Shown here: one piece after another, positions 53,030 through 63,602 of the stretch
Layout: the number at the start of each line of letters is the position of its first letter
Position numbering within the stretch: position 1 is the first letter of the stretch
Assembly: GCA_963575745.1 (NCBI GenBank)
Contig: CAUYUJ010012113.1
Span: forward strand, 392,559 to 456,558
Source of the DNA: Prorocentrum cordatum
Lineage: Eukaryota > Sar > Dinophyceae > Prorocentrales > Prorocentraceae
Direction: 5' to 3'
DNA length: 64,000 bases
Program-made: the position numbers and the translations under genes
Notes under the pieces: generated by a model
Told to the model about the DNA's origin: nothing
Database searches by the model: none
What the model saw: the letters and a program-made list of their open reading frames with translations, nothing else

Positions 53030-54650
53030 GAACGCGCCACGGGCGTCGCGACGGGCCGTGAGGGCCCAAAGAGGCCCACAAGATGGTCCAAGAGGGCCCC
53101 GAATCGCCAATGGATCGACAGGATGGCCCCCTGACGGTCCAATAGGCCCCCGGGACGCCCACGAGGCCCTCAAGAGAGGCGCCCAAGAGGGCCCCCTGAA
53201 GCAAACATTATCTCATTCCTTTCGGGATTTTAGCATATTCGCCTCGTTGCCTTTCACAACGTCCAAGGCGACCCAAGAGGCCTCCAAGATTGCCCCAGAC
53301 GGCCCAGGAAACCCCTCCAAAATGGCCAGCCCAAGAGGGCCCCAAGACAACCCAAGAGGCCCCACATACGGCTCCAGGAGGGGGCCCAGCCGGGGGGGCC
53401 GAACGGACATTTTGAGCCCCCGGCCCCAAGAATCTTCCAGGGGGCCCCGAGAGGCCTCCAACAAGCCCCCACCAAGCTCAAAGAGGCCCACCAGAGGCCC
53501 AACAGAAACCCAAAGAGGCTTTAAAAAGGCACCCGAAAGGCTCCTAGAGTGCTGCCAGGAGGCCCCCGAAAGACCTACCAGGAACCCCCCGAGGGGCCTG
53601 CGGCGCGGCGCAATCCAGCGAATCCACGTCCGGACTGCAGCGAAGCGTCTCGGGTGTCCGACAGGACGGGCGCGTGGCGCCAGGACCCAGCCACGATGCG
53701 CAGAGGAAGGAAAATTGCAAAATACTGGATTCTTTTACGTTGCAAAACAACCCCCCTTAATCCCCCCCTGGGCCGCCGCTGGGGTGCCGACAAATTTCCA
53801 CGCCTAGTGTCAATGCTGTCTAAAACCTGAAGGAAATGTATGATTTCGGCACCTTCGGCCTCCTGAGGGGCCAAGATGGTCTCGAGACGGCCCAAGGTGC
53901 TCTCAACGCTGCTTCAGAAGGCCCCAAGACGGCCCAAGAAGGCCTCAGGATGGCCATCGAAGCCCCCATGATGACCCAATGGGTGCTCCAAAAGGACGCT
54001 CAAAGGCGCCTGCGGAAGCCAAACCTATTAATTGTTGCAAAGGTGTTCGTTGATTATTCGCGCTTGCGCATTTTGCACTCTCGGGGGGCCATGGCGGCCC
54101 AAACTGCGTCAAAGGTGGCCCCGAAACGGCCCGCGACGCTCCCGAGAGGGCGTCTATACGGCCCGCGAAGGCCCCAATATTGTAGCAAAACGCTCCCAAG
54201 ACGGCCCCAGACCTCCCGAAAGCCCCCCCAAAACGGCCTCCGCAGACGCTAGACGGCGCGGCGCAAGAGCGCCCCGAGATCGCCCGGAAGGGGCTCAAGA
54301 ACACCCAAGAGGCCCCAAAGAAGTCCCAAAGAGGGCCTCAGAGGCGCCCAAGACACCCCCGCAGGCCCGACAAAGACTGTGCTGCGCGTGCTCTGGCCGC
54401 GGAGCATAACGGCCCCGAGAGACCTCCACGGCGGCTCCGAGATGCCCCCGAGATGACCGCCGAAGACGCCAGACGGCGCAAGAGCGCCCCAAGACAGCTG
54501 AAGACGCCGCACGATTGCCTAGGGAGGCCCAACGAAGCCCCCAAGACGGCCCAAACGGGCCTCAAGACGGCCCAAGGGGAGTCCAGGACAGGCCTACGGC
54601 GGCCCCGAAACGCCCTCCAAAACGGCGCCCACAGGGGGTCGACGACGCAA
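53030..54650 (+). repeat. CCAAGAGGC/CCAAGACGG composite repeat, long diverged copy
   Basis: About 1.6 kb of CCAAGAGGC, CCAAGACGG and CCCGAAAGG words with AT-richer cores near 53,205-53,265, 53,815-53,860 and 54,020-54,090. The cores contain TATTNGC, TTNGCN and CATTTTGCACT-like stretches. Confidence 0.7.
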
Positions 54651-54763
54651 GACCATCCGATGACGCAGTCGACGGCGACGCCGGCGGGCCTCTTGCAGCC
54701 GCTCGCCACGATGATAACGACGTGCCTGGCGATGGCGACTCTGCGCGCTAGACGCATTTTTCC

Positions 54764-55682
54764 TTAGGCGCCCTTCTTGCCTCGCTGGCGCGTCTGCGCG
54801 CAGTCTGCGCATTTCCACGCGGGCGCGACGTGCGCCGTGGTTTCGTTGCGACGCGGCCGCGGCGCGCTGTTGCGCGCGCTGCGCGGCGGGTAGAGGCATG
54901 CGTCGCGCGCGCGCGCCGGCCCTGCCCAGTTCGCAGAACGCCGACCCACTTTGGCCGCATCTGGCGACGGGGCGCCGCGCGCCTCGCAATTCGAGCTCCG
55001 CGCGCGGCACGCCGCGCACTTCCGCGACGGCCAGGCGGCTGCCAGGTACTTCGTGCTCCGCGGTCGCGGGGCTACCTTGAAGACGTCGCAAATCGGGGAT
55101 CTACAAGCCTCGCGCTGGTTTTTGTCTGACTACGATCCATGCTGCGTTCTGGTCTCGCCCCGCACTTCCCGCGAGGAGGACGCGCGCGCAAACTGCGCAC
55201 TCGGGCCCCCCATGCATAATATCCAGCCGCCCCGGATCAAAATGCCCCATGCCCTTCAGGCCCCTGCGCTGGAAGCACGTGCACAGCGCACCTATATTCG
55301 ACGGTGGCCGGTGCAGCTGCGCGGGGCGACGCGTCAGGCACACTGCTCGCTCGAGGGCGTCATCTGAGCGCAACTGCTCCAACATCTTCTCGTCGTTTTC
55401 CGAGACGCGCCTGGCTGTGCCGCATTCGAAGCAACGGAGCTCGCTGGGCGGCGGGGCTGGCCTCTGCATGTCCGCGGCACCTTCGGCGCAGGGCCGGGCT
55501 CGGGCCCGCTGGGGGCCGCGGGTGCAGCTTCGCCGAGCGCTGAGCTTCAGCGCGGAATTCGCATGCTCCAGCGGAGACAACGCGCTGCACTCCGGCACCC
55601 GGAACCTCTCGGGCGCCTTGCTCTGTCGGCACGCCGCGCGCGGGAGCGCGAGCTCCAGGGGGCGCTTCCTCGTCGGCGCTGT
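54764..55682 (-). pseudogene. Cys-rich tail of PIF1-like helicase
   Basis: Continues the helicase frame after an in-frame TAG at 55,683. At 55,101-55,598 it reads ELRCFECGTARR, a helical LEQLRSDDALERAVC, then FKGMG-like LKGMGHFDPGRLDIM and PECAVCARVLL. A further frame change near 55,110 leads to IC, SRKCAACRARSSNCEARG, and a C-terminal WKCADCAQTRQRGKKG ending at 54,764. Multiple CxxC pairs with acidic/basic helices between them match the zinc-rich C-terminal extension I know from dinoflagellate PIF1-like helicase relatives. Three lesions (frameshift near 56,008, TAG at 55,683, frameshift near 55,110) make it a pseudogene unless they are sequence errors. Confidence 0.45.
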
Positions 55683-56526
55683 CTACTCTGCCCACTTCGC
55701 CTCCGCATCGTCGATCGCCACCGATCCATCGACGACCGAACTCAGCAACAATAGGCCGCGATGGCGCCCCATGCGGAACAACGCCGGGGGGGTAGCCCGC
55801 GCGATGAGAATGTCATCCGCTGTGCGAACTCGGCAAAAGGCCACGTAGCGCGGCGGCGCGTCGTCAGCTCGCGGCGCCCGCGCCGCGTCCAGGAGGTCAA
55901 CGGCGGCGGTCGGGGGCGTCGACCCGGTCACGGCGTGCGCCGTCGATGCGAAATGAAGAGCCACTGTGAACCCCGCGCGCTTCGCCGCCGCGCCATTCCC
56001 GTCGCCCGTCCCGAGACATCGTCTTCGGTTCCAACGGGAAGACGCCCGGCGGCAGGCCAGGCGAGAACACCTTCGCTTGACCGTGCAGGTTCGCGTGCAT
56101 AGCCACGGGCACCTCCCTCAGGACGACCTCTGCCTCCGCATGGACTTCGCGCACCATCCTCGCGTCGGCCTCGCTCAACGCCCACCCATCCACGACGCCA
56201 GTCGCCCGCTTGCACGCGCCGCACTCGCAGTTCACCGCGTCCGCCAATTGCGCCGGCATCCCCGCGCACAGCGGCAGCAGCCCAGGCACGCCGGCGGTCT
56301 GCGTCTCGGGGCAGAGCAGCCACCGCCCCCTAGCCCGCGCCACCACCTCCACGGACCGCGCCTCGTCGTCGCGGCTGCTCGGGGCGTCCTTGGCGACGAC
56401 CCAGAGCAACTGCTTCCCGGCGCGGGCCGACGCGCTGGCAGCGCGCATTGTCAGGTCTCGGCTCTTCGGCACGTTGCGCGGGTGGATGTGCAGAGCGTCG
56501 GCGAACCGATCACCTATCTCCGCCAT
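55683..56526 (-). pseudogene. PIF1-like helicase C-terminal domain, frameshifted
   Basis: Starts MAEIGDRFADALHIHPRN, followed by QLLWVVAKDAPSS (residues 39-51), GVPGLLPLCAGMPAQLAD (79-96), EVVLREVPVAM and SPGLPPGVFPLEPKTMSRDG. One extra G near 56,008 shifts the frame, which then reads KRAGFTVALHFASTAHAVTG, YVAFCRVRTADDILIARATPPALFRMG and AKWAE before a TAG. These blocks follow, in order, the C-terminal third of dinoflagellate PIF1-type 5'-3' DNA helicases. The FASTAHAVTGST block corresponds to helicase motif V/VI (family form FAGTAHAxxGxT). Walker A/B and the N-terminus are absent, and DNA upstream (56.5-57.3 kb) shows nothing helicase-like. It is a 5'-truncated copy, perhaps retroposed. Confidence 0.6.
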
Positions 56527-57480
56527 CGCCCCATCGTCGCCCTCCGCCGCGCGCCGCCTCCGACGCCGCTCTCCGCTGCAGCGGGCGCGCTCCTCGGCGG
56601 CCGCCGCGACCCGGCGGCGGGGGGGCCCTCGCCGCCCTCAGGGTGGAAGAGCTAGGCGCCCTTTTGGGGGCATCAATCGCACATTGCCCCCCCCGCCCAA
56701 AGAAAACGCGCCGAAATCGAAAGAACGCCGCAAAGACGCACCGTTTATTGCACAGCCGAACGCGCGGAGACACAGCTTCTCCGCGCAGGAGACGCGCGCT
56801 CGAGCTAAGACCGCGCGCCGCGCGACCGCGCGCGCGGACCGCGGAAGCAGCCATCTAACCGCCCCCCGAACGCCCCCAGGAAGCCTTGCCAAATACAACG
56901 CACACGAAACGTGCGCGGAAAGCAAAGAAGATCAAACCTAATAACACGGGACGGCCAAACAGGGTACGTCCCCGGTCGCGGTGCCGCGATGCAGACGAGG
57001 CCAGCTCGGCGCATGGCAGATCTAAGCATGCATGGAGTGAGAGCCCCAGAGGTACTCTCGCCAGAAACCACCACGTCGCGCCAAGACCAGCGCTCGTGGA
57101 GAAGCACGGAAACTGGGGGGGGGGCCACGAGGCGCCGACTGAAAGCGAACCCGCCCAGCACCGAATGCGGCCGCGCCAGACAACCTGCCGGCCACGCCAA
57201 CAAACAAACAGCAAAAACGGCCATATGCGAAGCGAAACGCATCGCTCCAAACAAGAGGGACATCGTTTTCAACGCGGCGCGGAGACGAACTCCGCGCGCT
57301 TTATTATCCCACACCTTCGGCTGGAGCCATCCCCGGGACGCAATTGCGTCGTGAAGCTGCCCTTATTGCTGGGCCGCAGCAGCGACCGCAACGGCTGCAA
57401 AACAGCGTCGCGCTTCGAAAAAAGCTCAGCTGCTGATCTTGCCACTCCTTCCCGATCCACCTTCCTCGTATCCAATATGG
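56527..57480. other. No gene; hairpin at 57,277
   Basis: GC-rich near the helicase fragment, then moderate. A GCGCGGAG/CTCCGCGC stem with a 5-nt loop lies at 57,277-57,297. Confidence 0.4.
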
Positions 57481-57750
57481 TAGTCGTCATCATCAGCATC
57501 GTCGAATTCAGCGCTAGCATCATCATCGCCATCATTAACATCATCAGAATTACCAGAATCAAAATCATCTCGTCGTCTTCGTCGTCATCGGCGTCATCGG
57601 CATCATCGTCGTCATCGTCGCCAGCATCATCATCGTCGTCGTCGCTGACATCCGCAATAATCGTCGCTGGCGTCGTCATCGTCGCCAACATCATCGCCAT
57701 CGTGTCGTGGTCGTCGCCGTTGCCAGCATCACCAACAGCATCGTAAATAT
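57481..57750 (+). repeat. Degenerate (ATC/GTC)n microsatellite
   Basis: CATCATCG, TCGTCGTC and CATCGTC words with AT-rich interruptions. Confidence 0.85.
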
Positions 57751-58204
57751 ACATTGCCTCCTACTGCCCCAGCTTCCATGAAGCCTCCAAGGCGCCTCCA
57801 AGAGTCTTCCAGGAGTCATGGCGACGACTGGACGACACGTTCTCGCATGGAGCTCTGGACGATATTTTTCGATAGGCGTCGTTGCTGCGCCAAGAAAATA
57901 TGGATCTGCTGCCTTCGTAGAACTGCGCGGGGGCGCTACAAAATCCGCCGCTCTTTGTAAGAGCGCCAGGCTATAACATGTCTGACGCGCCACTCACGTG
58001 CAACGTATCCAATGTATCCACTGATTGCATAAGTGCTACATATCGTACTGCGATACATCATCGACGACCATGCCCCCCCACCCACCCACCGCCCCCCCGC
58101 CCCCGAGGCCACCCCGCGCCCGCCGACCCGAGAAAGGCGGACCACCGGGACCCATGCAAGAGAAATATACGGAAACCGATGATTTGGGCGTCCCGGGCCT
58201 GTCG
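57751..58204. other. No gene recognised
   Basis: C-rich at 58,074-58,130; otherwise unremarkable. Confidence 0.4.
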
Positions 58205-58720
58205 CGGGCCCAAGAGAGGCCGTGAAGACGGCGCAAGATGGCCTCGATACATGCGAAGACGGCCCCAAGACGGCCAAATATGGCCCCAAGAGGACCAACA
58301 AAAACGCCCGGGACGGCCCAAGACGGCCTTGCGAGGACCTCCAAGAGCGCCTCCGGAAGCCAAAACCATCGATATTGAACCTTACTTAGCGTTCTCGCCT
58401 TCGTCGGCTCTCAGAAGCCCATGACGGCCCAAGAAGCCTCCAAAATGGCCCCAAGACGGCCCGAGAAGCCCCGGAAGCCTCCACGACGGCCGAAGCAACC
58501 CCTAGGGCGGCGCAACTCAAGAGGACCCCATGACCCCCGGAACGGCAGCGAGGGGCCCCCAGGACGGCCCCCGACTGGGCCGCGCGCAGCACGGGCGCTC
58601 CAAGACGGCCCAAGCCGCCTCCAAGAGGCCCCAAGAAGCCCCCACCCAAGACACCTCCAGGAGGCCGCAAAGAAGCCCCCAACAGGCCCCGCAACGACTG
58701 GACTGCACGCGGTTCGGACC
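58205..58720 (+). repeat. CCAAGACGG/CCAAGAGGC composite repeat
   Basis: Arrays of CCAAGACGGCC and CCAAGAGGCC words, with an AT-richer core at about 58,362-58,425 (CATCGATATTGAAC then GTTCTCGCCTTCGTCGG). Confidence 0.75.
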
Positions 58721-59663
58721 TGCCCCCCGCGAAACGAAAGGAATCTTCTGGGGGCAATAGAAATGAACAAACCGATGTTCCCAAATCGACTGCAATAAGA
58801 ATTTCTTGAATCCCCGACGTTGCCCGCCCCCGCTTTTCCCGAGCGGCGCGCTGCAGGCACTTCCACAAAACATTGCATAACGCAGAATGCGGATTATTAC
58901 GTGCGATCTTAGCAACGTGCCCAACATGTCGATGCAGCTGTCTCCATCCTAGCTAGCATATCCAAGTAAGATATCATGTTATCTTGTCCTGCGCGTTTGA
59001 TGTGCAACCGAATTGCTCGAACAGCTCGAACGCGCGATTCGCCCGTCTCCTCTGGAAGACGCGGCCAACGAGGATGTCTCACCAGCTGCTTGCTTGTGCC
59101 GTTGGCAATGAGAGAGCGACGCTCCTGCTCAAGCGCGAGATGAGGGGGGGCGCCAGAAACTGGTCGAGGCCGCATCGCGATGTATCAGTTGGAACCTAGA
59201 AGCCCTGGCACTCGACCCGCAGGCCAGCACTTGCAAGACAGATTCAGCCGCCGACGACGCCGCGCAAACATTCGCTCGAGTATCATGATCCACTGGCCCA
59301 CAAGAATGCACCCGACAACCAATGACCTAAATTGCGCTGTCACGCGGGACAACCCCAACAGCCGGCCCAATTTTGCCCTGGGGATTAGGTGCGCACAGAT
59401 ATTTGACCACAAGACTGATGCGTTTTCTCAGGCAGGCCCCGTCCAAGTACTTTCAACGCCGACGGGCGTCTCCTTCATGGCCCCTGAACGTCTTCGACGG
59501 GAAAGGCCGGCGCAAGTGGATTGTCGCGCCAGACAATGAAGTCAATGGTTCGCACTTGCAAAGACGACGCCATTTCGCGCAACGAAGCCCACGCGAAACG
59601 AAATGAGCCAAAGGCGCCCCCAACTCGTCGCCCCAGCACCCCTGCCAGACAGGGCGCGAGCAC
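58721..59663 (-). other. Possible decayed 3' part of LINE
   Basis: Downstream of the RT remnant on the coding strand. One frame includes RVGFVARNGVVFASANH (about 59,545), which could be a ruined RT active-site region (family xxADNxVxFASS). No RNase H or CxxC end is recognised. It could equally be unrelated. Confidence 0.2.
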
Positions 59664-60150
59664 TCAGACAAAACCATTTTGATATGCAAAACGCAAGGCA
59701 CCAATAAGAGCCTCGAGGCCCCCCGCGCATCGCAGTCGCACGGTGGCAGTCTCACCGCGCAAGTGCATGATATATAGAATGGCTATCCAATGCCTCATTA
59801 ATGAAACAAAAATTTCATCGGGGGCACCTCGCCGCTGCAGTGATTGAAGATGCCGGGCATGACAGACAACAGTAAAACGCTGGGGAACATCAGCCGATCC
59901 ACACACATGCCCACGCCCACCTTCCAAACATCGATAAACCATGCGCAAAATCATATATGCCATGCCCGTGGCGCCGTGTCCTTCGCGGCAAGCAAACTGG
60001 CAGGGGGGTCGGCGATGTCCTCCTCAATGCGCTCCAGAAGGGCACCTCTCACCATCCTGAGGAGGACGCATATGACGGTCAACGGTCGCAACGCATTGAA
60101 CCGAGCTGCCGGCGGCCCTGCTGGCACGGGGGCCAAGTCGCACAACGCGC
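59664..60150 (-). pseudogene. LINE reverse transcriptase remnant
   Basis: The first frame (to 59,951) reads DLAPVP, then ARFNALRPLTVICVLLRMV, the RPIT-like second RT block of LINEs. After a frame change near 59,960 the next frame reads a GSADVPQRFTVVCHARHL block, which would be motif A (DxxxAFDxVxH) with the family AFD altered. Then come LQSLQRRGAPDEIFVSLMRHW and LRGETATVRLRCAGG, the helix and strand before the QG motif. The order and spacing fit a non-LTR RT of the dinoflagellate kind. It belongs with the endonuclease at 62.4-63.6 kb on the same strand, ~2.2 kb upstream. Altered catalytic block and frameshift: dead copy. Confidence 0.55.
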
Positions 60151-62349
60151 GCTGGACATCCACGCGCACGGGTGCCGCATGAAAGGGGCGATCAATGGGG
60201 CAGGCGCGTTTGCGCTGCGCTTCATGAGAGAGGCCCCCAGGAATGCGACGCGGCATGACATCGCAAGACCCGCCGCGAAAGTCCCGATCGACGGCCCCCT
60301 TGAGCGCCCAGATCGGGCCGCCCAGCTCGAGCTGCTTCGAGGGCAGCGCAGCCGAGGAGGGGCCCCCCCGCTGGCGCTCGCCATCGCTCCCCGCCGAGCG
60401 CGCGCAGCACGCGGCGCGCGCTGGGGGCCCCTTCGCAAGGGAACGCAGTTGCCTCATTGTCAGGAGCGCCAGCGGCATCGCCGGCAAGGGAAACAGCTAC
60501 TCGACCAAGGCGTCGGCGGACATGGCGAACGGGGGTCACCCCGAGCCCCGCTATCATAGACAGGGCGGTAGAGCGACAGAGCCGTGCGCGACTGCGCAGG
60601 ACAGCTCATAGACTCGCCAATAGGCTGACATCAGCATCGCAGACCCCCCCCTCGCGGAATGCGACCTGGCATGTCCACCCGCAAGGGCAGCGATCATTTG
60701 AAGCAGGGGCAACAGACCGCGCCGTTGAGCGCCAATGAACGACGACCCAGGAAGAAGACGATTACAATGCGACGTCATGTCGATCCCATGGTGATCATTG
60801 GGCGTGCTACCGCGCCCTGCGACCTCGCCACCCCCCCGAATCCATCAAATCGCCAAACCCAAGTCCTACGGCGAGCTTCAGGCCCATTCTCATCGTCAAC
60901 GCATGAATTTGGGCATGTTGGCGGGAGCCGCGGCGCCTGGCATGGCGAGGGTTCGAAGCGCTTCGGCAGCGACCAGATCGTCCGAGCAAGAGGGGGGACT
61001 AAGTGATCGCAGCGCGGTACTTTTGAGAAGGCGCGATGTATCGAAGACATTGTCGGCGGCGAACTCGCCGCGAATCTACGAGGGCAGGTCGACGAGACCC
61101 GAGAGATCCCGAAGAACTCTTCACTGTAGAACGCACTCCCGGCATCGACAATCTCCGACGGACCAGCGTCAGATCGATCCTCGTTCTGTGGGTCCCTCAG
61201 AGCCAACCGCCCCGGGCTGCCGGCGGCCGTGCAGCTTCGGCCACCAGCGCGCAAGTTAGTCAGGACTGCGCGAACGAGGATTGATCCTCAGCCCACGCAG
61301 CTCCCGCCCCTCGGCCCAAACGGCGAGCGCGTGCAATTCTTTCCCCGAGCGAAGTGCGCGCGCGCAATTTCCCCCCTGCGCGCGTGCAAATTTCCGATCT
61401 GCCTCCAAGGCGCGCAACTTCGCGCAATCCAGCTTCGCCGCGGCACGCGCGCTCAGGCAGCGACCGCCGGCGGCGGCAGCTTCGCCGATGATACTCAAAC
61501 AACTCCACTGCCACATCGGACTGAACCTCCTGGGCCACTCGATGCACGCATAATCCATCAACGATAATAAGCAAACAACTGTATTTTCAACCCGCTTCCC
61601 TCGCGGATGGGGTCATAGTATTAACCCCTTCCTTCGCGGATGGGGGTCGATTAACACGACCGCCCCCGCCAGGGGCAAAGAAGCATGAGATGGCGGGAAT
61701 GTCTCGAAGGGGAGGAAGGAAGGAAGGGCGGGGGATAGCGAGACAGGAGGTGCGGAGGACGTAAGCGACGCTTGATACTTGGCAGTGGGAGCGCCTGACC
61801 CTGCCCCCCCCCCCCCTCTGCGATTGCAGGCGTGTTTTTCTTGCGTTTTCAAGCTGTCCGCGCGAGATCGGGCTGCCGGGAGAAGCGTCGCAGCAGCGGC
61901 GGCGCCGGGTCAGCTCGACAAACCAACAGCGCGGACCCGCGACTGTGAAGCCACGGCCGCCGCTTTACCAGTCACCACAGTTTTCGCGCCAATGGCCGTC
62001 GTCGCCGCCGATCCACGCCCACCATCGGCCCCGCCGCCAGCGGTGCGTCTGGGAGCGCGGCGGCTCGCGGAGGCTCGGGCGACATGGGCCATCGGCGACC
62101 TTGCCGCCACCAACTTCTCCTTCTTGTATCCCTCCCCTTCCTTGCACGCCGCGGCCGCCACTGTAATCGACATGCGCGGTCGCTTGCGGCGACTGGTAGT
62201 GGCGCGGCGGATGCTGAGGCGGCCGCATTCGCGGCAGCAGCGGCTGCAGCGGCAGCAGCCGTTGCGGCAACTGCTGTTGGCGCGGCGGCGCCCGTTGAGG
62301 CGCCAACTGGGCCTCTCGTGGGCCCGTTTGTGGAGCCGTCTGCTGATTT
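60151..62349 (-). other. Linker of the decayed LINE; no firm domain
   Basis: Between endonuclease and RT on the minus strand. A frame around 60,900-61,150 has EIVDAGSAFYSEEFFGI and SSIHRAFSKVP, plausibly the LINE linker. 61,800-62,350 is Ala/Pro/Gln-rich low complexity with a C run at 61,804-61,816. Two near-identical words (CTTCCCTCGCGGATGGGG and CTTCCTTCGCGGATGGGG) lie at 61,595 and 61,630. Confidence 0.3.
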
Positions 62350-63503
62350 GGCCCCGCTACTGCGGGGCCGTCGGCAACGTGCGCCCCCCCCCCCCCCCAT
62401 CCGTTTTGATGCCCCTTTGCCGCTCGCGCTTCCGAGCGTTTCTCCGGGCCTCTGCGGCGGCAGATCGACCCGGTGGAAAGGCAGTCGAAACCATGAGCGG
62501 GCAGTGCGCCCCGCCGCGGCAAAGCCCGCCGACTTCGAAAATCTCGACGTCCAGCCTCGTTTCCTTGCACCTGAAGGCAGGAGACAGGTCGGTCTGGAAG
62601 TGGCTCGTGTCACCCCGCGCTTCAGCTGCTTCGCGCCGCTGGCGGTCTGCGGCGCGCAGCGCCACGACCCTCGCGGATTCGCCAGATGGAGACAGAAACG
62701 TTCAGACGAGGTTTTCCACGTCACCCTTGGCGGTCAAGCGCCCCAATTCCTGCCCTGGCCCGCCGTTCTTCCCATGCCGAAAGTGTACGACAGTAGGGTC
62801 GCCCGCCGCCACTGCGGCGGGCGATCCCCTGGGAGGCGGCATGGTATTTCTATGCCCCAGCCCAATGACCGATGACTCGTGGTACAATATACCACTGGCG
62901 TCTCTCGCGCGAACGAACTCGGGCGCATGGTAAAGCTCGCGCTCCCCAGGGCACGAGATAAACCAGATGCCACATGAATCGGCCATCGGCAACCCGTCGA
63001 GGCTCTTCCAGAAATAAGCCGCTGCAGTTTGGATGTCAATTCCGCGGCTCCTCAACTGAGGAACCGCGGACATCGAGGCCATGCCGAAATCGCCCATCAA
63101 AACATTTATGTCGTATGACGACAACTTCGATGCCAAATCTGGACAGAATCTGTCGTGCGCGGCGGGGAACCCACCTCCCTTCTGTCTTTTTTGCCGTGCA
63201 CCTGTGAAGGTGAACGACGGCCAATCGCAATATGTTTCCGAAGTGCGCGAGGGTAGAATCAAATGTGCCTTCGACTCCAAGAACGCGGCTGTGCGCGCCC
63301 TTCGCGTCGCCAGCTGCAGTCCTGTAAATTCCGTCGGCACGGCGCTCCCAAAAGAGCAATGACACTTCGTTGGCGATGTTCTTCCGCGCCCCAAGACACA
63401 AGCTGCTGCGCTCATTGCCCCTGATCGTCATGTACTCGAACGATGGCCGGCCCATGAGCGATTGGCAGCCGCCGTCGGCGTCGGCCCCCGCAACTGCGGG
63501 GGC
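62350..63503. repeat. Three GC hairpins sharing an NACT loop
   Basis: GGCCCCGC-TACT-GCGGGGCC lies at 62,350-62,369. CGCCCGCCGC-CACT-GCGGCGGGCG lies at 62,800-62,823. GCCCCCGC-AACT-GCGGGGGC lies at 63,484-63,503. All stems are perfect, all end in CGC/GCG around a tetraloop NACT, and all fall within 1.2 kb inside the LINE. Confidence 0.8.
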
Positions 63504-63602
63504 ATTGACGCTGGCGCAAGTTCCAGGCCGCTGCAAAACGAGCTCGCATTCGGCCGTGCACTCTGCTAGAGCCACCACTTGGCACGGACTCTGCTGACGC
63601 CT
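62357..63602 (-). pseudogene. LINE AP-endonuclease domain, frameshifted
   Basis: Upstream frame: QVVALAECTAECELVLQ, then EYMTIRGNERSSLCLGARKNIANEVSLLFWERR (in pieces), HSRVLGVEGTF and LAVVHLHRCTAKK. At an A6 run near 63,190 the frame changes and continues AAHDRFCPDLASKL, then NVLMGDFGMASMSAVPQLR (the GDFN-type catalytic motif with Gly for Asn), SRGIDIQTAAAYFWKSLDG and ADSCGIWF (SDSC-type motif). After an in-frame TGA at 62,702 the same frame reads LCRGGAHCPLMVSTAF. These are successive blocks of the exonuclease-endonuclease-phosphatase domain of dinoflagellate LINEs. Asn-to-Gly in GDFN, a frameshift and a stop indicate an inactive copy. Confidence 0.65.
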
